DNA from: Bacillus dicomae
Lineage (GTDB): Bacteria; Bacillota; Bacilli; Bacillales; Bacillaceae_G
Length of the DNA stretch: 64,000 nt
Assembly (NCBI RefSeq): GCF_006494425.1
Contig: NZ_VHIV01000001.1
Coordinates: 62,001 to 126,000 of the forward strand
Direction of reading: 5' to 3'
Of the stretch, positions 26,042-34,289 are shown piece by piece; positions within the stretch are counted from its first letter, which is position 1, and each line of letters starts with the position of its first letter. The notes under the pieces were generated by a model. That model worked only from the letters and a program-made list of their open reading frames with translations, was not told the DNA's origin and made no database searches. A program made the translations under genes and the position numbers.

Positions 26042-26154
26042 TTTATGTGGCAGGATATAGTTAGTTTGGAAACGGAACAAATATAAATGGTAAATGAGGA
26101 TGATAGTTGTTTATATATAGTAGTAATGAAAGAGCATATTTTTTTAAAACAAAA

Positions 26155-26173
26155 ATGACTGATAGTCAGTCAT
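26155..26173 (+). promoter_or_regulatory. TetR-type operator before the SMR genes
   Basis: ATGACTGA-TAG-TCAGTCAT, a perfect 8-3-8 inverted repeat 14 bp before the start codon of the first SMR gene. Confidence 0.65.
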
Positions 26174-26187
26174 AAGAGGTGAGAGGT

Positions 26188-26532
26188 ATGAAAAATAAAG
26201 CTTGGTTATATGTCATATTAACATGTATCTTTGAAATTTTTTGGGTGTTTGGTTTTAATACGGCTAATACGTGGTGGCACTGGATTATTATTTTAGGAGT
26301 TATTGCTGTTGATTTTCACTTCCTTTCTAAAGCGTGTGAACATCTTCCAACAGGGACTGTATATGCTGTTTTCGCCGGAGCTGGTACGGTAGGTACTTTT
26401 TTAATGGATGTATTTCTTTTTGGCGGAAGTTTCAGTGTAGGGAAATTATTCTTTATCGTGATGGTTGTAGCCGGCGTTATTGGTTTAAAACTAGCTGATA
26501 ATAAAGAAGAAACTATGGAAGGAGCTGCTTAA
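26188..26532 (+). CDS. SMR-family multidrug efflux subunit (YkkC-like)
   Basis: About 114 residues, four membrane helices. The conserved helix-1 glutamate lies in ILTCIFEIFWVFGF, and HLPTGTVYAVFAGAGTVGTF is the SMR helix-3 motif. The sequence resembles B. subtilis YkkC more than EmrE. GTG 26179 is in frame but ATG 26188 sits after GAGGTGAGAGG. The stop is 2 bp before the second SMR gene, so a heteromeric pump is expected. Controlled by the TetR gene downstream, judging from shared operators, not by a guanidine riboswitch. Confidence 0.9.
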   Translation: MKNKAWLYVILTCIFEIFWVFGFNTANTWWHWIIILGVIAVDFHFLSKACEHLPTGTVYAVFAGAGTVGTFLMDVFLFGGSFSVGKLFFIVMVVAGVIGLKLADNKEETMEGAA

Positions 26533-26534
26533 AT

Positions 26535-26849
26535 ATGGGTTGGTTTTTCGTATTTTGTGCTGCAATTAGTGAAATAGTCGGTGTGATCGGTCTTAAAATG
26601 TATAGTAAAGATAAAACGTTAGCAAATGGTGCACTTTATATAGGTGGGTTTGCTACATCCTTCGCATTCTTGTATACATCTTTCTTATTTTTACAAGTAA
26701 GTGTTGCGTATGCAGTTTGGATTGGTATTGGAACAGCAGGTGCCGTTTTATTAAACATGTTCTTGTTTGGTGAATCGAAAAGTAAAGCACGTATCATTAG
26801 TGTCGCTCTTATCGTATGTGGAGTGACAGGATTAAAGGCTCTTTCTTAA
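26535..26849 (+). CDS. SMR-family multidrug efflux subunit (YkkD-like)
   Basis: A 104-residue, four-helix SMR protein. The helix-1 glutamate is in FCAAISEIVGVIGLK; VAYAVWIGIGTAGAVLLN is the helix-3 motif, and it ends VTGLKALS like YkkD. Adjacent to and cotranslated with the YkkC-like subunit; opposite charge bias of the loops between the two would give dual-topology pairing. Exports cationic compounds or guanidinium-like substrates; the exact one is unknown. Confidence 0.9.
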   Translation: MGWFFVFCAAISEIVGVIGLKMYSKDKTLANGALYIGGFATSFAFLYTSFLFLQVSVAYAVWIGIGTAGAVLLNMFLFGESKSKARIISVALIVCGVTGLKALS

Positions 26850-26961
26850 AGATATTTGGCATTTTTATCTCCTAATTTTTTGTTAGGAGATTTTATTATG
26901 AAAAAATGATTTCCTCGCAAAGTTCACTATCATTGACAGTACAATCGATTATCTTATAAAA

Positions 26962-26978
26962 TGAGTGACAGTCATTCA
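26962..26978 (+). promoter_or_regulatory. TetR-type operator before the tetR gene
   Basis: TGAGTGA-CAG-TCATTCA, one mismatch from a perfect 7-3-7 repeat; probably autoregulation. Confidence 0.65.
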
Positions 26979-27000
26979 ATACGCGTGTGAAAGGGTTTAG

Positions 27001-27579
27001 ATGATGAATAAAAAAGAGAAAATTGTCTATGCAGCGATTGAAGTGTTTCAGGAAAAGGGCGTTGAAAAAACGAAGATTTCTGATATCGTGAAATTAGCTG
27101 GCATTGCACAAGGAACTTTCTATTTATATTTTCCTTCTAAGTTATCTGTTATGCCTGCAATAGCAGAAGTGATGGTTGAAAAGATGATACTTGCAGTGAA
27201 AGAAAAAGTGCAAAATGATGCGCCTTTCTCAAGTAAAGTGACGCAAGTAATAGATGCGGTGTTTCACTTCATAGAGGAATATCGTGAAATACAAGCTTTA
27301 ATGTATGCGGGTCTTGCATCTACAGAACATATAAAAGAATGGGAAGCTGTGTATGAGCCTCTTTATATGTGGTTAAGCGAATTTTTAAGTGAGGCGAAAG
27401 AAGCTGGTGAAATTCGTGAGTCGGTACACGCAGAGCGAACAGCGAAGTTGTTTATCGCTCTAGTTGAATCAGCAGCGGAGCAAGTGTATTTATATGATCA
27501 TAAAGATGATGAGCAAGTTGAGCTACAAAAGGCAGAAGTACTAGATTTTTTAACACATGCACTACATATAAAGAAATAG
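27001..27579 (+). CDS. TetR/AcrR-family repressor of the efflux cluster
   Basis: A 192-residue regulator with N-terminal helix-turn-helix (about 23-45; TKISDIVKLAGIAQGTFYLY) and an all-helical ligand-binding domain. Four copies of a TGAnTGA-N3-TCAnTCA motif (26025, 26155, 26962, 27625) lie before the SMR genes, before this gene and before the MFS gene, so it probably represses all three units and releases them when it binds a transported drug. Starts at ATG 27001. Confidence 0.9.
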   Translation: MMNKKEKIVYAAIEVFQEKGVEKTKISDIVKLAGIAQGTFYLYFPSKLSVMPAIAEVMVEKMILAVKEKVQNDAPFSSKVTQVIDAVFHFIEEYREIQALMYAGLASTEHIKEWEAVYEPLYMWLSEFLSEAKEAGEIRESVHAERTAKLFIALVESAAEQVYLYDHKDDEQVELQKAEVLDFLTHALHIKK

Positions 27580-27624
27580 TGGGATGAACCTGTCTGAGAA
27601 GGTAGGTTCATTTTTGAGGAAAAC

Positions 27625-27641
27625 TGAATGATAGTCATTCA
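27625..27641 (+). promoter_or_regulatory. TetR-type operator before the MFS gene
   Basis: TGAATGA-TAG-TCATTCA, a perfect 7-3-7 inverted repeat; the best-conserved of the four sites. The leader after it holds a 9-bp hairpin (about 27683-27707) and a TATCCTGCTATTTGCGGG repeat fragment in reverse orientation (27714-27731). Confidence 0.65.
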
Positions 27642-27791
27642 CCTAATACTTATGTATGTGTGGAAGGATAGAGTGAAATTCTAATGAGTGGAGACATCTC
27701 TACTCATGATTAGCCCGCAAATAGCAGGATAAAGAAAAAGCTTCTTGGGAATTATTTTTTGAGAGGAACTTACGGGAAGAGGTGTTAAAAA

Positions 27792-28994
27792 GTGAAGAAA
27801 CCGATAAAAGAACAAAAGATGGTATTGGTCATTCTTTTGAGTAATATATTTATCGCTTTTTTAGGGATTGGATTAATCATTCCGGTTATGCCGTCCTTTA
27901 TGAATGATATGGGTTTAACAGGGAAGACGATGGGTTATCTCGTTGCAGTGTTTGCAATGGCTCAGCTTATTGCTTCACCTATTACAGGCCGGTGGGTTGA
28001 CCTTTACGGTAGGAAGAAAATGATAATCATTGGATTATTTATTTTTGGTGTTTCAGAGCTTCTTTTCGGATTAGGAACTGATGTATGGATGCTCTATGCA
28101 GCGAGGGTGTTAGGCGGAATTAGTGCTGCGTTTATTATGCCTGGTGTTACGGCATATGTTGCGGATATTACATCTATGCAGGAACGTCCGAAGGCGATGG
28201 GATATTTATCCGCTGCTATTAGTACAGGATTTATTATAGGACCTGGAATTGGTGGGTTTATTGCAGAATACGGTATACGTGTGCCGTTTTTCGTTGCAGC
28301 AGCAATTGCCTTTGTAGCATGTTTGATTTCAATCTTTATTTTAAAAGAACCGTTAACGAAAGAAGAACTTGCAGAGATTTCTTCTAATACGAAAGAATCA
28401 AGTTTTATTGGAGATTTAAAGAAATCATTACATCCAATGTATGCAATCGCATTTATTATCGTATTTGTACTTGCATTCGGATTATCGGCATATGAAACAG
28501 TGTTTAGTCTGTTTTCTGATCATAAGTTTGGATTCACACCGAAAGATATTGCTGCAATTATTACGATTAGTTCAATCTTTGGGGTAGTTGTGCAAGTATT
28601 TATGTTCGGGAAATTAGTTGATATGTTTGGTGAAAAAGTGTTAATTCAAATCTGTTTAATTGTAGGTGCAGTATTAGCGTTTGTTTCAACTGTCGTCTTT
28701 AATTATTGGATTGTACTTCTCGTTACGTGCTTCATTTTCCTTGCATTTGATTTACTGCGTCCAGCTTTAACGACCTTTTTATCAAAAGCAGCCGGAAAAG
28801 AGCAAGGATTCGTCGCTGGTATGAACTCAACTTATACGAGTTTAGGAAATATAGCAGGACCAGCGATGGGCGGAATATTGTTTGATATGAACATTCATTA
28901 TCCATATGCATTTTCAGGAATTGTTTTAATAGTTGGTCTCGGTATTACATTTATGTGGAGAGAGAAGCAACTGGCTGAGAGTTTTGCGAAGTAA
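27792..28994 (+). CDS. MFS multidrug efflux transporter (DHA1, NorA/Bmr/TetA-like)
   Basis: A 400-residue, 12-helix transporter. Motif C-like GIGLIIPVMPSFMNDMG in helix 1, motif A-like GRWVDLYGRKKM between helices 2 and 3, and GFIIGPGIGGFIAEYG in helix 5 (the antiporter motif) place it in the drug:H+ antiporter-1 family. Starts with GTG 27792 behind GGGAAGAGGTG. An operator of the neighbouring TetR lies 150 bp upstream, so two pump types (SMR and MFS) share one regulator. Confidence 0.9.
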   Translation: MKKPIKEQKMVLVILLSNIFIAFLGIGLIIPVMPSFMNDMGLTGKTMGYLVAVFAMAQLIASPITGRWVDLYGRKKMIIIGLFIFGVSELLFGLGTDVWMLYAARVLGGISAAFIMPGVTAYVADITSMQERPKAMGYLSAAISTGFIIGPGIGGFIAEYGIRVPFFVAAAIAFVACLISIFILKEPLTKEELAEISSNTKESSFIGDLKKSLHPMYAIAFIIVFVLAFGLSAYETVFSLFSDHKFGFTPKDIAAIITISSIFGVVVQVFMFGKLVDMFGEKVLIQICLIVGAVLAFVSTVVFNYWIVLLVTCFIFLAFDLLRPALTTFLSKAAGKEQGFVAGMNSTYTSLGNIAGPAMGGILFDMNIHYPYAFSGIVLIVGLGITFMWREKQLAESFAK

Positions 28995-28995
28995 T

Positions 28996-29025
28996 AAAAC
29001 CCCTTACGACGGTAAGGGGTTTTTG
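28996..29025. terminator. Bidirectional terminator between the MFS gene and hxlR copy 1
   Basis: AAAACCCCTTAC pairs with GTAAGGGGTTTT around GACG. A decayed version of its right half (GATGGTAAGTTTTTTG) also sits behind hxlR copy 2 at about 39432. Confidence 0.8.
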
Positions 29026-29027
29026 TT

Positions 29028-29357
29028 TTATAAGCTTAATCCAAACCGCTTTAATATCCCCTCTAATTGCTTTCCTTTATCCGTTAATGTGTACTCTACA
29101 CGAGGCGGAACTTCTGGATATACTTTTCTCGTGATAATGCCTTGAGCTTCTAATTCTTTTAGTCGAAGCGATAATGTTTTCGGGCTAATGCCGTCCATTG
29201 ATTTTTGTAAATCACTAAAGCGTAATGTTCCTTCGATAAGAAGGTCACGGATGATTAAAAACGTCCATTTTGTACGAATTACATCAAGCGTTTTAGCGAT
29301 AGGACAAGGTATACCAGGTAAACCTTTCGTTAATTCAACTGGATCTATATTGTTCAT
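29028..29357 (-). CDS. HxlR-family transcriptional regulator, copy 1
   Basis: A 109-residue winged-helix regulator with the family start CPIAKTLDVIRTKWTFLIIRDL (cysteine at residue 17, as in redox-sensing YodB/HypR types), DNA-recognition region MDGISPKTLSLRLKELE and wing TDKGKQLEGI. It is about 97% identical in nucleotide sequence to the copy at 39450-39788, with roughly eight substitutions and a 9-bp deletion near the C-terminus. Both copies lie on the same strand. Its own promoter region (29394-29461) differs from that of copy 2. Confidence 0.9.
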   Translation of the reverse strand: MNNIDPVELTKGLPGIPCPIAKTLDVIRTKWTFLIIRDLLIEGTLRFSDLQKSMDGISPKTLSLRLKELEAQGIITRKVYPEVPPRVEYTLTDKGKQLEGILKRFGLSL

Positions 29358-29393
29358 GGAACTAGCCTCATCGCCATCAACCTAAGAAATGCA

Positions 29394-29461
29394 AATACCC
29401 CCAAAACGAAAAAATGAGTATTTTGTTACAAGTTAGTACAAATTTTCGTTCTGGGGGTACT
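29394..29461. promoter_or_regulatory. Long inverted repeat in the promoter region of hxlR copy 1
   Basis: Arms TACCCCCAAAACGAAAA (29396-29412) and TTTTCGTTCTGGGGGTA (29443-29459) pair with one mismatch around 30 bp containing TTACAAGTTAGTAC, which resembles YodB/HxlR-type recognition elements. The outer part GGGGGTACTATAAAATT recurs nearly unchanged at 39170-39186. Confidence 0.5.
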
Positions 29462-29509
29462 ATAAAATTTCAGCTAAATAACGATGTGGTGGGACCAAAA
29501 AAATGCGTT

Positions 29510-30013
29510 TTAGTCTTTAAACACGCTTAGTTTTTCAAATAGATCTCCCAGGATATTGATAAACATTTCTTTTTCCTCATCGCTGTAGTTTTCCATTACC
29601 GCAGAGATTTTACTGAAATGACCGGGTAGAAATTGTTTCAGTTGTTCTTTTCCCTCTTTTGTCAGTTCAATGCTGATTTTTCGTTTATCCTCATTTTGAT
29701 GCGTGCGGCTGACAAAACCGTCCCTCGCTAGCCCGTCCAGCAAACCTGTGATCGTTGCTTTCGTGACGTTTGATTGCTTTGCAAGTTCTGTCGGACTTAA
29801 CGAGTGGTCCTTTGCGTCGAAGAGTAGCATTAGGATTTTGAATTTTCCTTCGGACAGCCCCCTACCTGCAAAGTAACGCTCCATCACATGATTCATTTTT
29901 TTTGATATATCAAATAGAGATAAAAATAATTCAAGAGAATTAGCATCTATATTGGAATACGTCTCGGTATGTTCTGTTAAATACTTATATTTAGGTAAAT
30001 GTTTTAATTCCAT
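29510..30013 (-). CDS. yetL: MarR-family repressor YetL
   Basis: A 167-residue MarR protein, the same length as B. subtilis YetL, with the winged helix at about 70-125 (LSPTELAKQSNVTKATITGL; wing HQNEDKRKISIELT). It is divergent from a yetM-like monooxygenase, and the spacer contains the 18-bp palindrome I recall as the YetL operator. In B. subtilis YetL represses yetM and is released by flavonoids. Base composition is noticeably richer in G+C than in the flanking genes, suggesting transfer from a subtilis-group Bacillus. Confidence 0.85.
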   Translation of the reverse strand: MELKHLPKYKYLTEHTETYSNIDANSLELFLSLFDISKKMNHVMERYFAGRGLSEGKFKILMLLFDAKDHSLSPTELAKQSNVTKATITGLLDGLARDGFVSRTHQNEDKRKISIELTKEGKEQLKQFLPGHFSKISAVMENYSDEEKEMFINILGDLFEKLSVFKD

Positions 30014-30125
30014 TACAATAAGCTCCCGTTCGTTAGTTATGACACGATTATAAAGGAGTTAATATCATAATACAACCTGACCTAAAGATGATTGACATCT
30101 TTTCCGCGGATGTAGTAAAGTAATG

Positions 30126-30143
30126 TAGTTAGGCGCCTAACTA
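30126..30143. promoter_or_regulatory. YetL operator between yetL and yetM
   Basis: TAGTTAGGCGCCTAACTA is a perfect 18-bp palindrome, 30 bp before the yetM start. A TTGACA (-35) lies at about 30092. The same palindrome is, from memory, the published YetL binding site of B. subtilis. Confidence 0.8.
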
Positions 30144-30172
30144 TATTCAAAGAACTAAAAGGGGTTATTTAT

Positions 30173-31282
30173 ATGAAACATATTTTGATAGCTGGAGGGG
30201 GAATTGGCGGATTGTCAGCGTCTATTTCCCTTAGTAAAGCAGGATTTTCTGTCACCTTGTGCGAAGCGGCTTCAGAAAACCGCAAAACCGGTGCGGGGAT
30301 TCTCATGCCGCAAAACGCACTGGCTGTCTTGAAAGAATTGGACGTATTCGAAGAGTGTTGTAAACATGGCTTTCAAACAAAATGGCTTAAAACATTTGAT
30401 GCACAGGGGAATCTGCAGTTTCAAGTCAGTGAATCCTTTTTAGACGACACACTTCCAGGGCGCAATAATATCCTGCGAAAAACATTAAGTGATATTCTCA
30501 TCAAGCATGCTGATGCAGCGGGTGTAGACATCAAGTGGGGGAACAAGGTTGTCGCTTATGAAGAAACGGCTGAATCTGTCTCTGCCGTATTTGACGACGG
30601 AGAAAAGATAAAGGCTGATATTTTAGTAGGTTTTGACGGTATTCATTCAATTGTAAGGAATATGATGCTGCAAAAGGAAATAGAAAAAGAGCATCTCGGT
30701 ATGGGGGCGTGGCGATTTTATTTCGAGCTTCCTGATTACAAATTTAAGGACTCGTCATTGATGTATATAAGCGGAGAAACGCAAATCGGCGTCGTACCAT
30801 TAGCCGAACGCGCCGGCTATGTCTTTGTGCTCCAGCCTTGCGCTAGCGATTACTGGGATGAGGAAGCTACCCGGTTTAATAGAGTTAAAGAGATTCTCTT
30901 AGGCTTTCCGGGACTTGATTTTATTACAAAGCATATGTCAAAAGATTACCCTGTTATTTTTAACAAATTGGAACAAGTCGCAGTGCAAGAGCCATGGTAC
31001 AAAGGTCGCGTCGTCATTGGAGGGGACGCCGCCCACGTCGGAGCTCCGACTCTTGCGCAAGGAGGAGCCATGGCTATTGAGGATGCAATCGTTCTCGCCG
31101 AAGAGCTCAAAAACCATAATAACATTGAAACTGCATTTCAGGCATACTTCGAAAGAAGAGCACCAAGGGCGCTCAAAGTCCAGAATCTATCCTCAGAAAT
31201 CGTCCGCCGCAGGCTGAAAGGCCAGACGGGAATAGAAGAGCTGATTTGGGAGTGCCATGAGGTGTTAAGGAAAGATTATTAA
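30173..31282 (+). CDS. yetM: FAD-dependent monooxygenase YetM
   Basis: A 369-residue aromatic-ring-hydroxylase-type flavoprotein, equal in length to B. subtilis YetM. It has the FAD-binding GGGIGGLSASISLSKAGF at residues 6-23, the GFDGIHSIVR motif (about 153-162) and the GGDAAHVGAPTLAQGGAMA motif (about 282). It should oxidise an aromatic compound using NAD(P)H and oxygen; the flavonoid link comes from its regulator. Expressed behind the YetL operator. Codon usage is richer in G/C than in its neighbours. Confidence 0.87.
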   Translation: MKHILIAGGGIGGLSASISLSKAGFSVTLCEAASENRKTGAGILMPQNALAVLKELDVFEECCKHGFQTKWLKTFDAQGNLQFQVSESFLDDTLPGRNNILRKTLSDILIKHADAAGVDIKWGNKVVAYEETAESVSAVFDDGEKIKADILVGFDGIHSIVRNMMLQKEIEKEHLGMGAWRFYFELPDYKFKDSSLMYISGETQIGVVPLAERAGYVFVLQPCASDYWDEEATRFNRVKEILLGFPGLDFITKHMSKDYPVIFNKLEQVAVQEPWYKGRVVIGGDAAHVGAPTLAQGGAMAIEDAIVLAEELKNHNNIETAFQAYFERRAPRALKVQNLSSEIVRRRLKGQTGIEELIWECHEVLRKDY

Positions 31283-31653
31283 ATAGAAAAGTCCAGAAAG
31301 AGATCCCTGAACTCAGCTTGTAGAGAAAACCATATTTTTTCCACAAATGAAGGCTTTCGAGATTTTTCCGACAGCTTGGCCCTCTTTAAATAAAATAGCA
31401 GAACAAAAGAATATGGGAATTTATTATCATAAATTTGATGTGTGTTCTTTCAATTGTATGAATAAGTAAAAATTGTAATTTTGAGATGGTTATAATTATG
31501 ACTATTTGTATCGCCTGTATATTGTATTAATAGTATATTGAACTAATATTTATGAGGAGAAGTTGTTTATGATGTGAAAAATAAAATAAAGTCAGATTTA
31601 CAATCGAAAATTCAAATAAAAGAATTAGGTAAGAGAGAGGAAGACAATTTAAT
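31283..31653 (+). other. Gene-free stretch between yetM and the DHA2 transporter
   Basis: No supported gene. A tiny frame ATGAGGAGAAGTTGTTTATGA (about 31550) has no separate ribosome-binding site, and a 62-codon frame starting at 31574 overlaps the transporter start and looks spurious. The last 100 bp presumably hold the transporter promoter and a long leader. Confidence 0.5.
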
Positions 31654-33096
31654 ATGGGGAATCAACAAACAACAGCAGAAAACTCTAACATCAGAGCTCT
31701 GCCGATTATTACGTCATTTCTTATTGCCGGATTTATCGGCTTGTTTAGTGAAACAGCCTTAAATATGGCGTTAAAAGAGTTAATTACAGGCTTTGGTATT
31801 CTAGAGACAACAGCACAGTGGCTGACAACCGGCTACTTATTAACATTAGGAATTCTTGTGCCAATTTCAGGTTTAATTCTTCAATGGTTTACAACAAGAC
31901 AGCTTTTTATCGCATCTCTTGTATTCTCCATTATCGGAACATTTATCGGGGCTATTGCACCAACATTTAGCGTACTTATGGTTGCACGCATTGTACAAGC
32001 AGTAGGAACAGCTTTACTTTTACCACTTATGTTTAACACCATTCTTGTTATTATTCCACCACAGAGGCGTGGAAGAGCTATGGGAATTATCGGGCTTGTC
32101 ATTATGTTCGCTCCAGCTGTTGGACCAACCGTATCAGGGTTGATTCTAAAAACGTTAACGTGGCACTGGATTTTCTGGATTTCACTCCCGTTGTTAATTG
32201 TCGCATTAGTATTTGGTACATTCTTTATGCAAAACGTAACAAAACTAACAAAGCCAAGAATCGATATTTTCTCAATCATTCTTTCAACAATTGGTTTTGG
32301 CGGTATCGTATTTGGTTTCAGTAGCGCTGGAGAAAGTGGAGGCTGGGGAAGCTCACACGTTATTCTTTCTCTTGTTATTGGAGTCGTTGGATTAATTGCA
32401 TTTTCCCTTCGCCAAATGAAGATGGATGAACCAATGTTAGACCTTAAGGCTTTTAAATATCCAATGTTCGTTATTGGACTTCTCTTAATTTTAGTATGCA
32501 TGATGGTGCTGCTTTGTACGATGATGATTTTACCATTATACTTACAAACATCATTAGCGTTATCAACGTTTGCAGCGGGTCTTATGCTTCTACCGGGAGG
32601 AATTATTAACGGAATTCTTTCGCCTGTTATGGGGGGATTATTTGACCGTTTTGGTCCTAAATGGTTAGTTATTCCTGGACTTGTCATTGTAGCATGTGCA
32701 CTGTATGGTTTCTCAACCTTAACATTGGAAACATCTACAGGATTTATTGTTGCACTACACATTGCACTTATGGTTGGAATTTCAATGATTATGATGCCAG
32801 CTCAAACAAACGGATTAAATCAGCTGCCACCTGAACTATACCCGCATGGAACAGCGATTATGAACACCTTACAACAAGTTGCTGGTGCTATTGGAACAGC
32901 TGTTGGAATTTCAATTCTTTCCTCAGGTTCAAGAAGCTTCCTTCAGACAGTATCTGATAAAGAAAATCCATTAAACCAAGTTCTGGCCTTTACAAACGGT
33001 GTTCAAAATACCTTTATCTTTGCTATCATTGTAGTAATTGTTGGATTAATAATCTCGTTCTTTATCAAAAGAGTCAATGTTGAACAGCGAGCATAA
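31654..33096 (+). CDS. DHA2-family MFS drug efflux transporter (EmrB/LmrB-like, 14 helices)
   Basis: A 480-residue transporter with 14 membrane helices. WLTTGYLLTLGILVPISGLI in helix 2, VARIVQAVGTALLLPLMFN in helix 4 and GPTVSGLILKTLTWHWIFW in helix 5 are DHA2 motifs. ATG 31654 follows AGAGAGGAAG. Related proteins (LmrB, Mdr) export lincosamides, puromycin and dyes; the substrate here is unknown. It stands between yetM and an esterase, in the block bracketed by the hxlR copies, and ends with two strong terminators. Confidence 0.88.
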   Translation: MGNQQTTAENSNIRALPIITSFLIAGFIGLFSETALNMALKELITGFGILETTAQWLTTGYLLTLGILVPISGLILQWFTTRQLFIASLVFSIIGTFIGAIAPTFSVLMVARIVQAVGTALLLPLMFNTILVIIPPQRRGRAMGIIGLVIMFAPAVGPTVSGLILKTLTWHWIFWISLPLLIVALVFGTFFMQNVTKLTKPRIDIFSIILSTIGFGGIVFGFSSAGESGGWGSSHVILSLVIGVVGLIAFSLRQMKMDEPMLDLKAFKYPMFVIGLLLILVCMMVLLCTMMILPLYLQTSLALSTFAAGLMLLPGGIINGILSPVMGGLFDRFGPKWLVIPGLVIVACALYGFSTLTLETSTGFIVALHIALMVGISMIMMPAQTNGLNQLPPELYPHGTAIMNTLQQVAGAIGTAVGISILSSGSRSFLQTVSDKENPLNQVLAFTNGVQNTFIFAIIVVIVGLIISFFIKRVNVEQRA

Positions 33097-33100
33097 TAAT

Positions 33101-33169
33101 AAAAAAGTACTGGGCATTGCCAGTACTTTTTTCAGGCTATGGAGAAAGTCTTCTCCATAGCCTGTTTTT
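33101..33169 (+). terminator. Tandem terminators after the DHA2 transporter
   Basis: First: AAAAGTACTGG/CCAGTACTTTT around GCATTG (33101-33132). Second: CAGGCTATGGAGAA/TTCTCCATAGCCTG around AGTC plus T5 (33133-33169). Confidence 0.9.
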
Positions 33170-33241
33170 GTGTCTGAGCTTCTTTTTATGTGTCAACACT
33201 GATAAAAAGAGGAAAAAGAGAGATTTCTTATGATGGGTTCT

Positions 33242-33304
33242 TTAATCTACTTCTGGTAATACAGAAAACATTTCTCTTAATTCTGGATGAACTCTATTCT
33301 GCAT
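33242..33304 (-). pseudogene. N-terminal fragment of a second alpha/beta hydrolase gene
   Basis: A 20-codon frame with AAAGGAGA upstream reads MQNRVHPELREMFSVLPEVD and stops. Its first nine residues match the start of the intact hydrolase next door (MKNRVHPEL), and the ribosome-binding region is alike. It looks like the surviving 5' end of a paralogue whose body has been deleted. Confidence 0.55.
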
Positions 33305-33347
33305 TAAAAATTCTCCTTTATTATGAAATTTTTTGTCCCTACCTTAG

Positions 33348-34289
33348 TTATTTTCTTGCGAAACCAGTCTTAACTGCTCGTACATAATCATTTAAAGCGT
33401 GAATAGATATATCAGCATCTGGGTGGAACATTTCGAACCCATGATAAGCTCCAGGATATAAATGGAATTCAACATCAACACCAGCTTCCGCAAGCTTCGT
33501 TACATAGGTTAATGTTTCACTACGGAATGGATCTAATTGACCAACACATGTGTAGGTACGTGGCAGATTACGATAATCTTCTGCTCGAGCAGCGGCTGCA
33601 TAGGCAGGAATATGATCCGTTCCATGTAATCTTCCTAAATACATTTTCCAGCCAGCTTCATTAGACTTTTGATTCCAAACAAACCCCTCTTTAATTTCAT
33701 TCGTAGAAGGTGTATTATTACGGTCATCAATCATTGGATAGAGCGGCATTTGGAAACAAATAGCAGGGTATTGTCGATCACGGGCTAATAATGTTAATGC
33801 TGCTGTTAGTCCGCCGCCAGCGCTTACTCCTGCAACACCAATTCGATTTGAATCAATGTTTAATACTTCTGCATTATCAGCAATCCATTTTAATGCTGCA
33901 TAACAATCTTCAATTGGAGCTGGATAAGGATGTTCAGGTGCTAAACGGTAGTCTACAGAAACGACCACACAGCCAACTTCTTTTGCAAATTTTACACAAA
34001 GATCTTCATTATCATTTATAGAGCCTAATATATAACCACCACCATGTATCCATAACAGGGCAGGTAAGGCTTCAGTATTTGATTTTGGACGATAAATTTT
34101 TAGGCGTACTGGATTCGCATCAGGTCCTTCAATGACTTCATCTGTTAACGAAAGGGATTCATCAACAATGGTAGCTGGGAAGACTTTCGCAGCTTCTTCT
34201 CGCATTGCTTGCAAACATTCTGGACGTAAATCTTGATCTGGATACATTTCTAAGCCTGGTAATAATTCTGGATGTACTCGGTTCTTCAT
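33348..34289 (-). CDS. Alpha/beta hydrolase, HSL/acetyl-esterase type
   Basis: A 313-residue esterase/lipase. The oxyanion motif HGGGYI (about 80-85), nucleophile elbow GVSAGGG (about 154-160), a catalytic aspartate in GQLDPFRS (about 254) and histidine in YPGAYHGFEMF (about 284) are all present, so it should be active. The family hydrolyses short acyl esters. The last residues (AVKTGFARK) are normal. The fragment at 33242 shows that a similar gene once stood downstream. Monocistronic; ATG 34289 is preceded by AAAAAAGGAG. Confidence 0.9.
   Translation of the reverse strand: MKNRVHPELLPGLEMYPDQDLRPECLQAMREEAAKVFPATIVDESLSLTDEVIEGPDANPVRLKIYRPKSNTEALPALLWIHGGGYILGSINDNEDLCVKFAKEVGCVVVSVDYRLAPEHPYPAPIEDCYAALKWIADNAEVLNIDSNRIGVAGVSAGGGLTAALTLLARDRQYPAICFQMPLYPMIDDRNNTPSTNEIKEGFVWNQKSNEAGWKMYLGRLHGTDHIPAYAAAARAEDYRNLPRTYTCVGQLDPFRSETLTYVTKLAEAGVDVEFHLYPGAYHGFEMFHPDADISIHALNDYVRAVKTGFARK

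Noticed and set aside
29394-29461. CsoR-type copper operator because of the ATACCCCC...GGGGGTA arms
   Set aside because: The arms are separated by 30 bp, whereas CsoR-family sites are compact; no csoR or copA gene is near.
31574-31762. 62-codon frame overlapping the start of the DHA2 transporter
   Set aside because: No good ribosome-binding site, and it continues out of frame into the transporter.
31881-32762. 293-codon minus-strand frame opposite the DHA2 transporter
   Set aside because: Antisense to an intact transporter; the composition (Asn, Ile, Pro, Thr) mirrors membrane-helix codons; no ribosome-binding site.
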